Source: Palleronia sp963776705
GTDB lineage: Bacteria > Pseudomonadota > Alphaproteobacteria > Rhodobacterales > Rhodobacteraceae
Length of the DNA: 64,000 nt
NCBI GenBank assembly: GCA_963776705.1
Contig: CAVZOA010000041.1
Coordinates: 181,873 to 245,872, forward strand
Direction: 5' to 3'
Shown here piece after piece: positions 34,661 through 43,100 of this stretch; position 1 is the stretch's first letter; every line of letters starts with the position of its first letter. Below the pieces are notes generated by a model. That model saw nothing but the letters and a program-made list of their open reading frames with translations. It was not told the origin of the DNA and did no database searches. A program made the position numbers and the translations under genes.

Positions 34661-36489
34661 GGCAGCTCGCCGGACTGATCGACGCCTTCCGCCCGGCGGA
34701 GGGGCCGCCGCCGCGGACGCTCTGGCGCTTCTTTCTCTGGGCGCTTGCGGGATCCTGGGGCTGGATGGTCGTGGCCGGCGCGCTCTCGGCCATCGCGGGC
34801 ACGGCGGAGGTGGCGACGGCGGTGATCCTCGGCCGGGTCGTGGATTCGGCGGTCGATCAGGGGATCGAGGGATATTTCGCCGAGAACTTCCTGCTGCTCA
34901 TGGGCGTGGGGGCGTTCTTCCTGCTGCTGCGACCGCTCATGTTCGGCCTCTCCTCGGCCTCGAACTCCATCATGGTGGCGCCGAACGTCAATCCGATGGT
35001 GCTGATGCGGCTGCATCGCTGGACACTCGGGCAGGCCGTCACCTTCTTCGACGACGATTTCGCCGGCCGCATCGCCCAGAAGCAGATGCAGACCTCGCGG
35101 GCGATCACCGACGTGGCGACCGAGTTCATCAACGTGGTCTGCTTCGCGCTGGCCTCGCTCATCGGCTCGGCGCTGCTGCTGACCACGATCAACCTGTGGA
35201 TGGCGCTTGGGCTGCTTGTCTGGGTGGCGGGATATCTCTGGACGATCCGGTGGTTCATGCCGCGCGTCCGCGCGCGGTCGAAGGCGCGCGCCGCGAGCCG
35301 GGCGATGGTGTCCGGACAGGTCGTCGACACGGTGACGAACATCAAGACGGTGAAGCTCTTCGCCCATGACGACCAGGAGGACCGCGCCGCGCTCGACGCG
35401 ATCGCGACGTTCCGCGAGAAGGTCGTGGATTACGGCATCCTGTCGGCGGGGTTCCGGTTCACGCTGATGACGCTCGCCGGTATCCTGCCGGTGCTGCTGA
35501 TCGGGGGGACGCTGTGGCTCTGGACGCGGGGGCTGGCGACGCCCGGAGACATCACCGCCGCCGGCGCGATCTCGATCCGTATCGCGCAGATGACCGGCTG
35601 GGTCAGCTTCACGCTGATGGCGATGTACGCAAATGTGGGCGAGGTCGAGGACGGGATGAACACGCTGACGCCCCCCCACCAGCTCACCGATGCCGGCGCC
35701 GCCCCGGCGCTGCCGCGGGGCGGCGAGGTGCGCTTCGAGGGGGTGAGCTTCACCTACGGGCGCGACATCGGCGGCCTGCGCGACGTGAGCCTCACGCTGC
35801 ACGAGGGCGAGAAGGTGGGCGTGGTCGGCGCGAGCGGCGCCGGTAAGTCCACCTTGGTGGCGCTGCTTCTGCGTCTCTATGACGTGGAAGCGGGCCGGGT
35901 CACGGTTGCGGGGAGGGATGTGCGCGACGTGACCCAGGAAAGCCTGCGCCGCCGGGTCGGGATGGTCACGCAGGAGACGGCGATGTTCAACCGGTCGGCG
36001 CGCGAGAACATCCTCTACGGCCGCCCCGACGCTAGCGAGGCCGAGATGGTCGCGGCGGCGAGGCAGGCGGAGGCCCACGACTTCATCCTCGATCTGCGGG
36101 ATTTCCGCGGGCGACGGGGATACGACGCCCATCTCGGCGAGCGCGGCGTGAAGCTATCGGGCGGGCAGCGCCAGCGCATCGCGCTCGCCCGCGCGATCCT
36201 GAAGGATGCGCCCATTCTGGTGCTCGACGAGGCGACGTCGGCGCTGGATTCGGAGGTGGAAGCCTCGATCCAGACGGCACTCGAACGGGTTATGGAGGGC
36301 AAGACCGTGCTGGCCATCGCCCACCGGCTTTCGACGATCGCCCGGATGGACCGGATCATCGTTCTCGAGGCCGGCCGGATCGTGGAGCAGGGCACGCACC
36401 GGCAGCTTCTCGCGCTGGACGGCATCTATGCCCGCTACTGGAAGCGCCAGTCGGGGGGATTCATCGGCTACGGCGAGGCGGCGGAGTAG
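34657..36489 (+). CDS. ABC exporter, fused permease and ATPase (second of a pair)
   Basis: 610-residue partner of the preceding exporter, starting MRQLAGLIDAFRPAEGPPPR. Permease domain about residues 25-330 with the FFDDDFAGRIAQKQMQ intracellular loop also present in its partner; ATPase with GASGAGKSTLVALLLRL, GMVTQETAMF, LSGGQRQRIALARAI and ILVLDEATSALDSEV. Both ATPase sites look intact in both subunits. Coupled to the upstream gene by an ATGA overlap and directly adjacent to the RNA methyltransferase gene (stop at 36489, ATG at 36490). Confidence 0.93.
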   Translation: MRQLAGLIDAFRPAEGPPPRTLWRFFLWALAGSWGWMVVAGALSAIAGTAEVATAVILGRVVDSAVDQGIEGYFAENFLLLMGVGAFFLLLRPLMFGLSSASNSIMVAPNVNPMVLMRLHRWTLGQAVTFFDDDFAGRIAQKQMQTSRAITDVATEFINVVCFALASLIGSALLLTTINLWMALGLLVWVAGYLWTIRWFMPRVRARSKARAASRAMVSGQVVDTVTNIKTVKLFAHDDQEDRAALDAIATFREKVVDYGILSAGFRFTLMTLAGILPVLLIGGTLWLWTRGLATPGDITAAGAISIRIAQMTGWVSFTLMAMYANVGEVEDGMNTLTPPHQLTDAGAAPALPRGGEVRFEGVSFTYGRDIGGLRDVSLTLHEGEKVGVVGASGAGKSTLVALLLRLYDVEAGRVTVAGRDVRDVTQESLRRRVGMVTQETAMFNRSARENILYGRPDASEAEMVAAARQAEAHDFILDLRDFRGRRGYDAHLGERGVKLSGGQRQRIALARAILKDAPILVLDEATSALDSEVEASIQTALERVMEGKTVLAIAHRLSTIARMDRIIVLEAGRIVEQGTHRQLLALDGIYARYWKRQSGGFIGYGEAAE

Positions 36490-37701
36490 ATGCGGCTCAG
36501 GATCGAACGGCTCGGCCACCGGGGCGACGGAATAGCGCCGGGACCAGTCTTCGTCGCCGGCGCCCTTCCGGGCGAGGAGGTCGAGGGGGAGGTCCGGGCG
36601 GGCCGGATGGAGAGCCCGCGGATCCTGAGCCCCGCGGCCGAGCGGGTGGAGCCCGACTGCCCGCACTACGCCCTCTGCGGAGGCTGTTCCGTGATGCATG
36701 CCTCCGATCCGTTCGTCGGCGAGTGGAAGACGGATGTGGTGCGCCACGCTCTGGCCGCGAAGGGTCTGCCGGCGCCGATCCGCGGTATCGCGACCTCGCC
36801 ACCCCGGAGCCGGCGGCGCGCGGTCCTCGCCGCGCGCCGGTCGCGGTCCGGCGTGGTCGTGGGCTTCCACGGGAGGCGGTCCGGCACGATCACCGGAATC
36901 GAGGGGTGCCGCGTGGTCGCGGCCGGGATCGAGGCGGCGCTGCCGGCGCTCGCGGAGATCGCCGAGGTGGCGACGAGGCGGAAGGGGGAGCTCGCGCTCC
37001 ATGTCGCGGAGGGGCCGGACGGGCTCGACGTGGCCCTGACGGGCGGGCGGGACGGCCGCGAGGTCCGCGCCGCCTTGGCAGAGATCGCCGGCCGTGCCGA
37101 TCTCGCCCGCCTGACGCTTGACGGCGAGCCGGTCCTGCAGGCGCGTCCGCCGCGGCAGCGCATCGCCGGCATCGACGTTGTGCCGCCGCCCGGCGCCTTC
37201 CTGCAGGCCACGCGGCAAGGCGAGCAGGCGCTCATCGCCTGCGTGAGCCGGGCGGTGGGAGAGGCGCGGCGCGTGCTCGACCTTTTTGCGGGATGCGGCA
37301 CCTTCGCGCTGCCGCTTTCGCGCCGCATGGAGGTGCGCGCGGTGGATGGGGACGCGGAGATGGTCGCGGCGATGGAGAGTGCCTGGCGGCACGGCTTCGG
37401 CCACCGCCCGCTGGAGGCCGTCCGCCGCAACCTTTTCCGCGATCCGCTGGCTGCGGCCGAGCTCGCGGGCTTCGATGCGGCGGTGATCGACCCGCCGCGC
37501 GCGGGGGCAGAGGCGCAGATGCGGGAGATCGCGGGGTCCCGGATCGCCCGCGTGGCGGCGGTGTCGTGCAACCCCGCGACATTCGCGCGGGACGCGGCGA
37601 TCCTCGCGGCGGCGGGATTCGCGCTCGACTGGGTGCGGGTGGTGGACCAGTTCCGATGGTCGACGCATGTGGAACTGGCCGCGTGCCTCTCGAGGGCATA
37701 G
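36490..37701 (+). CDS. TrmA/RlmD-family RNA (uracil-5-)-methyltransferase
   Basis: 403-residue SAM-dependent RNA methyltransferase of the RumA/RlmD/TrmA family, which methylates C5 of uracil in rRNA or tRNA. The N-terminal TRAM-like part begins MRLRIERLGHRGDGIAPGP; iron-sulfur cysteines lie in CPHYALCGGCSVMH. The catalytic domain has VLDLFAGCGTFALPLSRRME, DPPRAGAEAQMREIA and the nucleophile region VAAVSCNPATFARDAAIL. No spacer to the upstream ABC gene, so probably cotranscribed. Which uridine is modified cannot be told. Confidence 0.9.
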   Translation: MRLRIERLGHRGDGIAPGPVFVAGALPGEEVEGEVRAGRMESPRILSPAAERVEPDCPHYALCGGCSVMHASDPFVGEWKTDVVRHALAAKGLPAPIRGIATSPPRSRRRAVLAARRSRSGVVVGFHGRRSGTITGIEGCRVVAAGIEAALPALAEIAEVATRRKGELALHVAEGPDGLDVALTGGRDGREVRAALAEIAGRADLARLTLDGEPVLQARPPRQRIAGIDVVPPPGAFLQATRQGEQALIACVSRAVGEARRVLDLFAGCGTFALPLSRRMEVRAVDGDAEMVAAMESAWRHGFGHRPLEAVRRNLFRDPLAAAELAGFDAAVIDPPRAGAEAQMREIAGSRIARVAAVSCNPATFARDAAILAAAGFALDWVRVVDQFRWSTHVELAACLSRA

Positions 37702-37805
37702 GTTAACCATTATCGCGATTTCGTGAGGGGATTCACGCCGCCCGGGGCGTTATTCCCGGAGACCAGGAGACGGGAGCAAATCCCGCGAGGCAGAGGGCAG
37801 TATCC

Positions 37806-38306
37806 ATGGCAGTGATCCGCGCGATCCTCGTCGGTCTCGTCCTGGCCGGTCTGGCCGGATGTGGATCGTCGAAGTTCCGAACCTATGACGGACCCGAGGT
37901 GACGCGGGTCGTCATTGACAAGAGCGAGCGGCAGCTCTACCTGCTGCACAGCAATGTGGTCCTCCGGGCCTTCGAGGTCGGCCTGGGCTTCGCGCCCGAC
38001 GGTCACAAGGAATACGAGGGCGACGGGCGGACGCCGGAGGGCCAGTACCTAATCGACAAGCGCAACCCCGACAGCCGGTTCCACCTGTCCGTCGGCATCT
38101 CCTACCCCAATAGACGGGACGTGGAGGTGGCGCGCGCCCTCGCCCGCCCGCCGGGGGGCGACATCTTCATCCACGGACGCGGCCCGGCCTACGTGAAGGG
38201 TCTGCCGGCCGACTGGACGGCCGGCTGCATCGCGGTGACCGACGAGGAGATCGAGCACATCTACGCGATGGTGAAGGACGGAACCCCGATCAGCATCTAT
38301 CCCTGA
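37806..38306 (+). CDS. L,D-transpeptidase family lipoprotein (YkuD)
   Basis: 166-residue periplasmic protein. The N-terminus has a lipobox (LVLAGLAGCGSS), so it is probably an anchored lipoprotein. The YkuD catalytic domain begins TRVVIDKSERQLYLLHSN and contains IFIHGRGPAYVKGLPADWTA followed by GCIAVTDEE, with the conserved His and the nucleophile Cys in the xGC context (A replaces the usual S/R before GC). These enzymes cross-link peptidoglycan or link lipoproteins to it. Followed by a convergent CAP-domain lipoprotein gene. Confidence 0.9.
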   Translation: MAVIRAILVGLVLAGLAGCGSSKFRTYDGPEVTRVVIDKSERQLYLLHSNVVLRAFEVGLGFAPDGHKEYEGDGRTPEGQYLIDKRNPDSRFHLSVGISYPNRRDVEVARALARPPGGDIFIHGRGPAYVKGLPADWTAGCIAVTDEEIEHIYAMVKDGTPISIYP

Positions 38307-38331
38307 GGGAGGGTCCGATCGGCAAGAGCCT

Positions 38332-38898
38332 TCAGCGCTCCACCGGCGGGGCGACGCGGGTGCCGCGGGTCTGCGCGATGGCGGTGGATCGGCGCGTCCC
38401 GGTCACCATCGTCCACCAGATCTTCCCGTTCGGCTCCTGGAACCAGGCGAAGCCGAGGTCGCGGGCGTCCGGGTCGAGGAGAATGCCGCGGGTCTCGGGC
38501 GCGTCCATCCAGGCGGCGAGGGTCTCGAGTTCGGTCTCGTAGGTCTCGGAGATGTTCTCGCCGAGGAGCCGGCCCGGATAGCCCACCCGGTCCACCCGGT
38601 CGAGCGGCGAGGATCCGTCGGAGCCGAAATGCCAGGGCCGGTTCTGCACGCTCATGTCGCGCGAATGGGTGGCGGCGGCGGCGATCAACTCGGAGTCGAG
38701 CGCCAGCGGCGCGGCTCCGGCCGATTGGCGGATCGCATTCACGCCGTCGAGGAATCTCAGCTGCACGGCATCGGACATGCCCGGCTCGATCGGATAGACC
38801 CTTGGCCCGGCTCGACCGGCAGGGTCGTAGGCGGTGGGCGGTGCCGAGGCGCAGGCCGCGAGCGCAAGCAGGGCGGCGAGGGCGATCGGACGCGGCAT
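38332..38898 (-). CDS. CAP-domain (SCP/PR-1-like) lipoprotein
   Basis: 188-residue exported protein. Signal peptide with lipobox (ALLALAACASAPP) followed by a CAP domain: NAIRQSAGAAPLALDSELIA, THSRDMSVQNRPWHFGSDGS, GENISETYE and DLGFAWFQEPNGKIWWTMV. The conserved His and Glu of the CAP cavity can be seen (THSRDM and GENIS). Convergent with the YkuD gene, 25 bases between the stops. Function of bacterial CAP proteins is mostly unknown. Confidence 0.85.
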   Translation of the reverse strand: MPRPIALAALLALAACASAPPTAYDPAGRAGPRVYPIEPGMSDAVQLRFLDGVNAIRQSAGAAPLALDSELIAAAATHSRDMSVQNRPWHFGSDGSSPLDRVDRVGYPGRLLGENISETYETELETLAAWMDAPETRGILLDPDARDLGFAWFQEPNGKIWWTMVTGTRRSTAIAQTRGTRVAPPVER

Positions 38899-39062
38899 GG
38901 TCGACCTCCTTGTTCGATGCCGCCCGATTACCGGCAGCCGAGGCCTGTATCAATCGAAGGGCGACGGCCCCGGGGACTCGGCCTGACGGCCGCGTGATTT
39001 GCGCGACAGGGTGCCGGTGCGTAGGCTGAGGGAAAAAACAGGGCACGAACGAGGCAGTTCCC

Positions 39063-39656
39063 ATGAGACGTTCCAGCATCCCCGGTCCGAACCGTCGGAC
39101 CTTAGTGGCCGGTGCGGCCTGCCTGCTCGCGGCGCCGGCACTCGCGCAGGTGGCGGGGACCACCGAGTTCCGTGCGCCCGTGACTTCGGAGACGCGTCGC
39201 AACGCGTCGAGCTTTCGCACGCTCGACTGGCGACCCTATTTCGACACGCTCGCCCATGGGGCCATTCTCGGCGACGTCCAGTCGCGCGCGCTGCATTTCT
39301 GGAGCGCGGATGAATCCGTCTACAAGCTCTATCCGACCTCGGTTCCGCAGACCGACGAGTTGACGCGTCGCGGCCGGACGGAGGTGATTCGAAGGGTCGA
39401 GGGGCCGAGCTGGTCGCCGACGCCGGAGATGAAGGAACGAAACCCCGACTGGCCGGACTTCATCGGGCCGGGTCCGGACAATCCGCTCGGCACGCATGCC
39501 CTGTATCTCGGCTGGCGATACTATCGCATCCACGGGACGCAGGACACCCGCAAGATCGGTCGGCGCTCCTCGAACGGGTGCATTGGCCTCTACAACCAGC
39601 ATATCGAGGAGCTTTTCGGCCTCACGACGGTGGGGACCCAGGTGTTGCTTATTTGA
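39063..39656 (+). CDS. L,D-transpeptidase (YkuD) with Tat-type signal
   Basis: 197-residue periplasmic enzyme. The N-terminus RRSSIPGPNRRTLVAGAACL then LLAAPALAQ looks like a twin-arginine signal peptide. The YkuD core has NPLGTHALYLGWRYYRIHGT, then the active site IGRRSSNGCIGLYNQHIEEL with His and the catalytic Cys in SNGCIGL, the classical motif. The region before the core (YPTSVPQTDELTRRGRTEV) is family-like. The second L,D-transpeptidase within 1.3 kb, suggesting a local peptidoglycan-modification cluster. Confidence 0.92.
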   Translation: MRRSSIPGPNRRTLVAGAACLLAAPALAQVAGTTEFRAPVTSETRRNASSFRTLDWRPYFDTLAHGAILGDVQSRALHFWSADESVYKLYPTSVPQTDELTRRGRTEVIRRVEGPSWSPTPEMKERNPDWPDFIGPGPDNPLGTHALYLGWRYYRIHGTQDTRKIGRRSSNGCIGLYNQHIEELFGLTTVGTQVLLI

Positions 39657-39698
39657 CAGCTTCGGGTCGGTTTGGACCCTTCCCCGCTCCAGCGGGCT

Positions 39699-39727
39699 TT
39701 GCCTGCCGTGCGCCTTGATGCGTATAC
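39699..39727 (+). promoter_or_regulatory. Probable sigma-70-type promoter for the 63-residue peptide gene
   Basis: TTGCCT at 39699-39704 and GTATAC at 39722-39727, separated by 17 bases, about 80 bases before the ATG at 39806. A weak but correctly spaced -35/-10 pair in an otherwise GC-rich gap. Confidence 0.35.
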
Positions 39728-39805
39728 CACGGTCGAGGTACAGTGTTTCGGTGCCTGCTGCCGCCTCGCTCCACTCTAGGCACCAGGCGAAACTGGAGAA
39801 ATGAC

Positions 39806-39997
39806 ATGAAGAAGATCGCTCTTGCCGCTGCCCTGTCCGTCGCTGCCACCAGCGCCTTCGCGGGCGGCATGGTCGCCGAGCCCGCCCCGGTGATGGAGCC
39901 GGCCGTCGTCGTCGAGGAATCGTCGGCCTCCTCGACCGGCTTCGTGGTTCCGCTTCTGCTGCTGGCCGTTGTCGCCGCGGTGGCCGCGACCGACTGA
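39806..39997 (+). CDS. Small secreted or membrane peptide, 63 residues
   Basis: Begins with a clear signal peptide (MKKIALAAALSVAATSAFAG), cleaved probably after AFA. The mature part is proline/glutamate-rich (EPAPVMEPAVVVEESSASS) and ends with a hydrophobic segment (GFVVPLLLLAVVAAVAA) followed by TD. GGAGAA precedes the ATG. Similar short ORFs sit near hemH in relatives, but function is unknown. Ends just before a strong terminator and convergent with hemH. It has its own promoter-like signal, so it may be an abundant, independently expressed transcript. Confidence 0.7.
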   Translation: MKKIALAAALSVAATSAFAGGMVAEPAPVMEPAVVVEESSASSTGFVVPLLLLAVVAAVAATD

Positions 39998-40020
39998 GCC
40001 CAAGGCTTTCGGCTTCATGA

Positions 40021-40049
40021 GGGGCGGTCGGAGTTCCGGCCGCCCTTTT
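40021..40049 (+). terminator. Rho-independent terminator between the small peptide gene and hemH
   Basis: GGGCGGTCGG / CCGGCCGCCC form a 10-pair stem (one G-T pair) with a four-base loop AGTT, followed by TTTTT. It lies 24 bases after the stop of the 63-residue peptide gene and just past the hemH stop, so it may serve both convergent genes. Confidence 0.8.
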
Positions 40050-40062
40050 TCGTCCGTCGGCC

Positions 40063-41151
40063 TCAGAGCCAGCCGGAGAGGTTCTTCACGATGACCTCCT
40101 CGAGCGCGGCGATATGGGCCGCGTCGTCGTTGAGGCAGGGGATGTAGGTGAAGCTCTCTCCGCCCGCGTGCTCGAAGCTCTCGCGGATCTCCTCGTTGAT
40201 CTCTTCCAGCGTCTCGATGCAGTCGGCGGAAAAGGCGGGCGCGCAGACGGCTATGCGCTTCACGCCCCGCTCAGCCAGCCGCGCGACCTCCTCCACCGTA
40301 TAAGGCTTCAGCCATTCCTCGGGACCGAAGCGGGACTGGAAGGTCGTCGTGATCCGGTCGTCCCGCCAGCCCAGCCGGTCCTTGAGGAGCCGCGTCGTCT
40401 TCTGGCATTGGCAATGGTAGGGGTCGCCCTCCATCAGGTAGCGCTGCGGCACCCCGTGATAGGAGCAGACGAGCATGTCGGGCGGTGTCTCCAGCGCGCC
40501 GTAGGTCCGCTCCACCGATCTCGCCAGCGCGTCGATATAGGAGGGCCGGTCGAAATAGGGCGGCACGGTGCGCGAGGCGGGCTGCCATTTCTCCTTCATC
40601 AGGGCGCGGAAGAACTGGTCGTTGGCGGTCGCCACGGTCGCGCCCGCATATTGCGGATAGAGCGGGAAGAACAGGATCCTCGTGCAGCCCTCCTGCACCA
40701 TCCGTCGGACGCGGGAGACGGTCGAGGGATTGCCGTAGCGCATGCAGAAATCGACCATCACTCTGTCGCCGAACCGCTGCGAGAGGGCGCCGGACAGTTT
40801 CGCCGTCTGCGATTTGGTGATCGTCATCAGCGGACTTTCCCCCGCCTCCTCGTTCCAGATCGAACGATAGGCCGCGCCCGAGGAGAACGGCCGCTTGGTG
40901 AGGATGATCCCCTGCAGCAGCGGCTGCCAGACGAGCGGAGAATAGTCGATGACGCGCTTGTCGGAGAGGAACTCGTTCAGGTAGCGGCGCATCGACCAGT
41001 AATCGTAGCCGTCCGGCGTCCCGAGATTGGCCAGCAGGATGCCGACCTTCGCCTTCGGGATCGCGGGGTGGTCGGCGGGCGCCGTCTCCGGCCGGGTGGC
41101 GTCCTCGGCGGAAAAGAGCGGCGTGGCCTTGTCGGATTTCGCGTCCAGCAT
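40063..41151 (-). CDS. hemH: Ferrochelatase
   Basis: Inserts Fe2+ into protoporphyrin IX in the last step of heme synthesis; membrane-associated cytoplasmic enzyme. 362 residues. Family motifs: KVGILLANLGTPDGYDYWSM, RVIDYSPLVWQPLLQGI, MRYGNPSTVSRVRRMVQEG, ILFFPLYPQYAGATVATAN, the active-site LVCSYHGVPQRYLMEGDPYH and TFQSRFGPEEWLKPYTVEEV. The N-terminal 35 residues are a non-conserved extension; ATG 41151 gives the first plausible start. Heme-pathway genes are otherwise at 5-8.6 kb. A longer frame upstream overlaps the neighbouring methyltransferase and is not used. Confidence 0.96.
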   Translation of the reverse strand: MLDAKSDKATPLFSAEDATRPETAPADHPAIPKAKVGILLANLGTPDGYDYWSMRRYLNEFLSDKRVIDYSPLVWQPLLQGIILTKRPFSSGAAYRSIWNEEAGESPLMTITKSQTAKLSGALSQRFGDRVMVDFCMRYGNPSTVSRVRRMVQEGCTRILFFPLYPQYAGATVATANDQFFRALMKEKWQPASRTVPPYFDRPSYIDALARSVERTYGALETPPDMLVCSYHGVPQRYLMEGDPYHCQCQKTTRLLKDRLGWRDDRITTTFQSRFGPEEWLKPYTVEEVARLAERGVKRIAVCAPAFSADCIETLEEINEEIRESFEHAGGESFTYIPCLNDDAAHIAALEEVIVKNLSGWL

Positions 41152-41213
41152 CTCTGTCTGTCCTGTCCTCGCCCCGGCGGATTGCGGTCGGGATAATGAT
41201 TTGGCCGAAGGGG

Positions 41214-42062
41214 TCAATCGCGGCGCGGCGCCTTTTCGTCGCGGAGAGGCCGCTCCGAGGTGCCGAGCGCATCGGCGAGGCGCGCCCCGGCGGAGCCCGG
41301 ACGGAGTGGCTGCGGCTGGTCCGCCGCCGGCGACCAGCCCGAGAGGTGGATCAGCTCGAACGTGGCGTGGACGCGCCCGGGTCCGTCGGCGGCGGGGAAC
41401 CGGTCGGCATAGAGGGCGCCCGCCTCGGCGAAGAACGCCCGGCCGGGCGGCCGCACGTGGCGCGCGGCGAGCGCGTTTCCCTCGCCCATCGCGCGGAGCT
41501 CCCGCATGAGGGCGAGGGCATCCTCGTAGGTGACGGCCAGGCGTTCGGCATCCGCGACCGGAAGCGCGAGGCCCGCCCGCTGCAGCAGGGCGCCGCCGTC
41601 GCGCAACTCGAGCATCGGCGCGATACGGGGCGAGAGGCCGCCGGAAAGCCGCGTCTCGGCCTCCGCCAGCGCGACGCGGAGTTCCGTGAGCGTCTGCCCG
41701 CCGAGCGACACCGAGAGGCAGAGCCCGTCTGGCACGAGGGCGTGGCGGCACTGCACGAGCTGCCCGACGGGATCGTCGGCCCAGTGCAGCGCCATGGCGT
41801 GCAGCACCAGATCATGGGCACCGGGCGGTAGGTCGAGCGTCGGCCTGTCCGGCACGACCTTAGCCCGCGGGAAGCGGCCCTGCCAGAACTCGGGATGGCC
41901 GGTGACGATCGCCATCCTGGTAAACGACCGCTTAACCATGTCGAGCCTATCCTCGATCTGATCGGCGGCCATCTCGTGCAGGAACAGCGCTTCAGGCCGG
42001 GATCGGGACCGGTGGCGGGCGAGCGCCTTGCGGTCGGCGAGGCGGGGCGGTGATGTCGTCAT
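41214..42062 (-). CDS. NDUFAF5/BioC-like SAM-dependent methyltransferase
   Basis: 282-residue protein related to the mitochondrial complex I assembly factor NDUFAF5 and to BioC. It begins with RLADRKALARHRSRSRPEAL and LHEMAADQIEDRLDMVKRSF, a typical start for this group. LPPGAHDLVLHAMALHWADD and VQCRHALVPDGLCLSVSLGG are the later Rossmann motifs; the glycine-rich SAM loop is poorly conserved (VTGHPEFWQGRF). In alphaproteobacteria this gene commonly sits next to comF and grxC, as here. It is divergent from comF with 20 bases between. Confidence 0.8.
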   Translation of the reverse strand: MTTSPPRLADRKALARHRSRSRPEALFLHEMAADQIEDRLDMVKRSFTRMAIVTGHPEFWQGRFPRAKVVPDRPTLDLPPGAHDLVLHAMALHWADDPVGQLVQCRHALVPDGLCLSVSLGGQTLTELRVALAEAETRLSGGLSPRIAPMLELRDGGALLQRAGLALPVADAERLAVTYEDALALMRELRAMGEGNALAARHVRPPGRAFFAEAGALYADRFPAADGPGRVHATFELIHLSGWSPAADQPQPLRPGSAGARLADALGTSERPLRDEKAPRRD

Positions 42063-42082
42063 GGTCGAGAGGTAAGAGGCCG

Positions 42083-42811
42083 ATGGGGGTCTGGCAATCG
42101 CTGCTCGACGCGATCTACCCCCCGACCTGCGCCATGTGCGACCGGGAGACGGTGGCCACCGGCCAGCTCTGCGCGGAATGCTGGGCCGGGACGCCCTTCA
42201 TCCGGGGCCCGGTCTGCGACCTCTGCGGCGTCCCCCTGCCGGGCGACGGCGAGAGCGAGGCCTGGATGCGTTGCGAATTCCTGCCTGGAGATCGGCCGGC
42301 CCTGGAGCCGGGGGCGCGCGGCGCTGCTCTACGGCGGCACGGCGCGCGGCTTCGTCCTGCGGCTGAAATATGCCGACCGGCTCGATCTCGTGGAGCCGGC
42401 GGCGCGCTGGATGGCCGAGGCCGGAGGGCCGATCTGGCCGGCCGCGCCGCTCCTCGTTCCGGTCCCCGCCCATTGGACGCGTCGGGTGAAGCGGCGCTAC
42501 AATCAGGCCGCCCTCCTCGCGCGGGCCGTTGCCCGGCGCACCGGGTCGGAGGTGGAGCCGCAGGCGCTCCTGCGGCCGCGACGCACCATGATCCTGGACG
42601 GCAAGGGCCTGTCGCAGCGGTTCGCCGAACTCGAGGGCGCGATCTCCCCCATCCGAAACGGGGCGCGACGATGGCGGAACGGTCGGTGATCCTTGTCGAC
42701 GACGTGCTGACCTCGGGGGCCACGCTCGCCGCCTGCACCGAGGCGGCCCATTCGGCCGGCGCCCTCGACGTGCGGGTGCTGGCACTGGCGCGCGTGGCGC
42801 GGGATGACTAG
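42083..42811 (+). CDS. comF: ComF-family phosphoribosyltransferase-like protein (two compensating frameshifts)
   Basis: Family linked to DNA uptake in naturally competent bacteria; exact role here unknown. The first part shows the zinc-binding double CxxC: YPPTCAMCDRETVATGQLCA ECW and VCDLCG. At about 42280 the reading frame shifts (expected CLEIGRPWSRGRAALLYGGT) and the next 130 residues (ARGFVLRLKYADRLDLVEPA, VPVPAHWTRRVKRRYNQAAL) lie in another frame. Near 42650 a missing C restores the original frame, which carries the PRPP-type VILVDDVLTSGATLAACTEA. Repaired length about 242 residues, normal. Probably sequence errors in GC-rich runs. Confidence 0.78.
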   Translation: MGVWQSLLDAIYPPTCAMCDRETVATGQLCAECWAGTPFIRGPVCDLCGVPLPGDGESEAWMRCEFLPGDRPALEPGARGAALRRHGARLRPAAEICRPARSRGAGGALDGRGRRADLAGRAAPRSGPRPLDASGEAALQSGRPPRAGRCPAHRVGGGAAGAPAAATHHDPGRQGPVAAVRRTRGRDLPHPKRGATMAERSVILVDDVLTSGATLAACTEAAHSAGALDVRVLALARVARDD

Positions 42812-42845
42812 GTCTCCGCCGAATTCATGCGAAGAGGGCCCGGTC

Positions 42846-43100
42846 ATGGCCAGTGTCGAGATCTACACCACGCCGCTCTGCGGCTTCTGCCACGCCGCGA
42901 AGCGGCTCCTGAAGTCCAAGGACGTGGCCTTCGCGGAGACCGACGTCTCGCGCGACCCCGCCGACCGCGACAGGATGATGGAGCGTGCCGGCGGGCGGCG
43001 CACGGTGCCACAAATCTTCATCGACGGTTCCCATGTCGGGGGGTTCGACGAGCTGGCGGCGCTGGAGCGCGAGGGCCGGCTCGATCCGATGCTGTCGTGA
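42846..43100 (+). CDS. grxC: Glutaredoxin 3
   Basis: 84-residue thiol-disulfide oxidoreductase. The redox motif CGFC is in IYTTPLCGFCHAAKRLLKSK; the glutathione-binding TVP cis-proline motif is RRTVPQIFIDGSHVGGFDEL. Cytoplasmic reductant for ribonucleotide reductase and other thiol enzymes. Four-base overlap (GTGA) with the nitrilase-like gene that follows, matching the usual comF-grxC-nitrilase order in this group. Confidence 0.95.
   Translation: MASVEIYTTPLCGFCHAAKRLLKSKDVAFAETDVSRDPADRDRMMERAGGRRTVPQIFIDGSHVGGFDELAALEREGRLDPMLS

Noticed and set aside
33760..36489. Apparent 909-residue ABC protein
   Set aside because: The first 300 codons are an out-of-frame reading of the upstream exporter; the second exporter's own ATG at 34657 matches the family.
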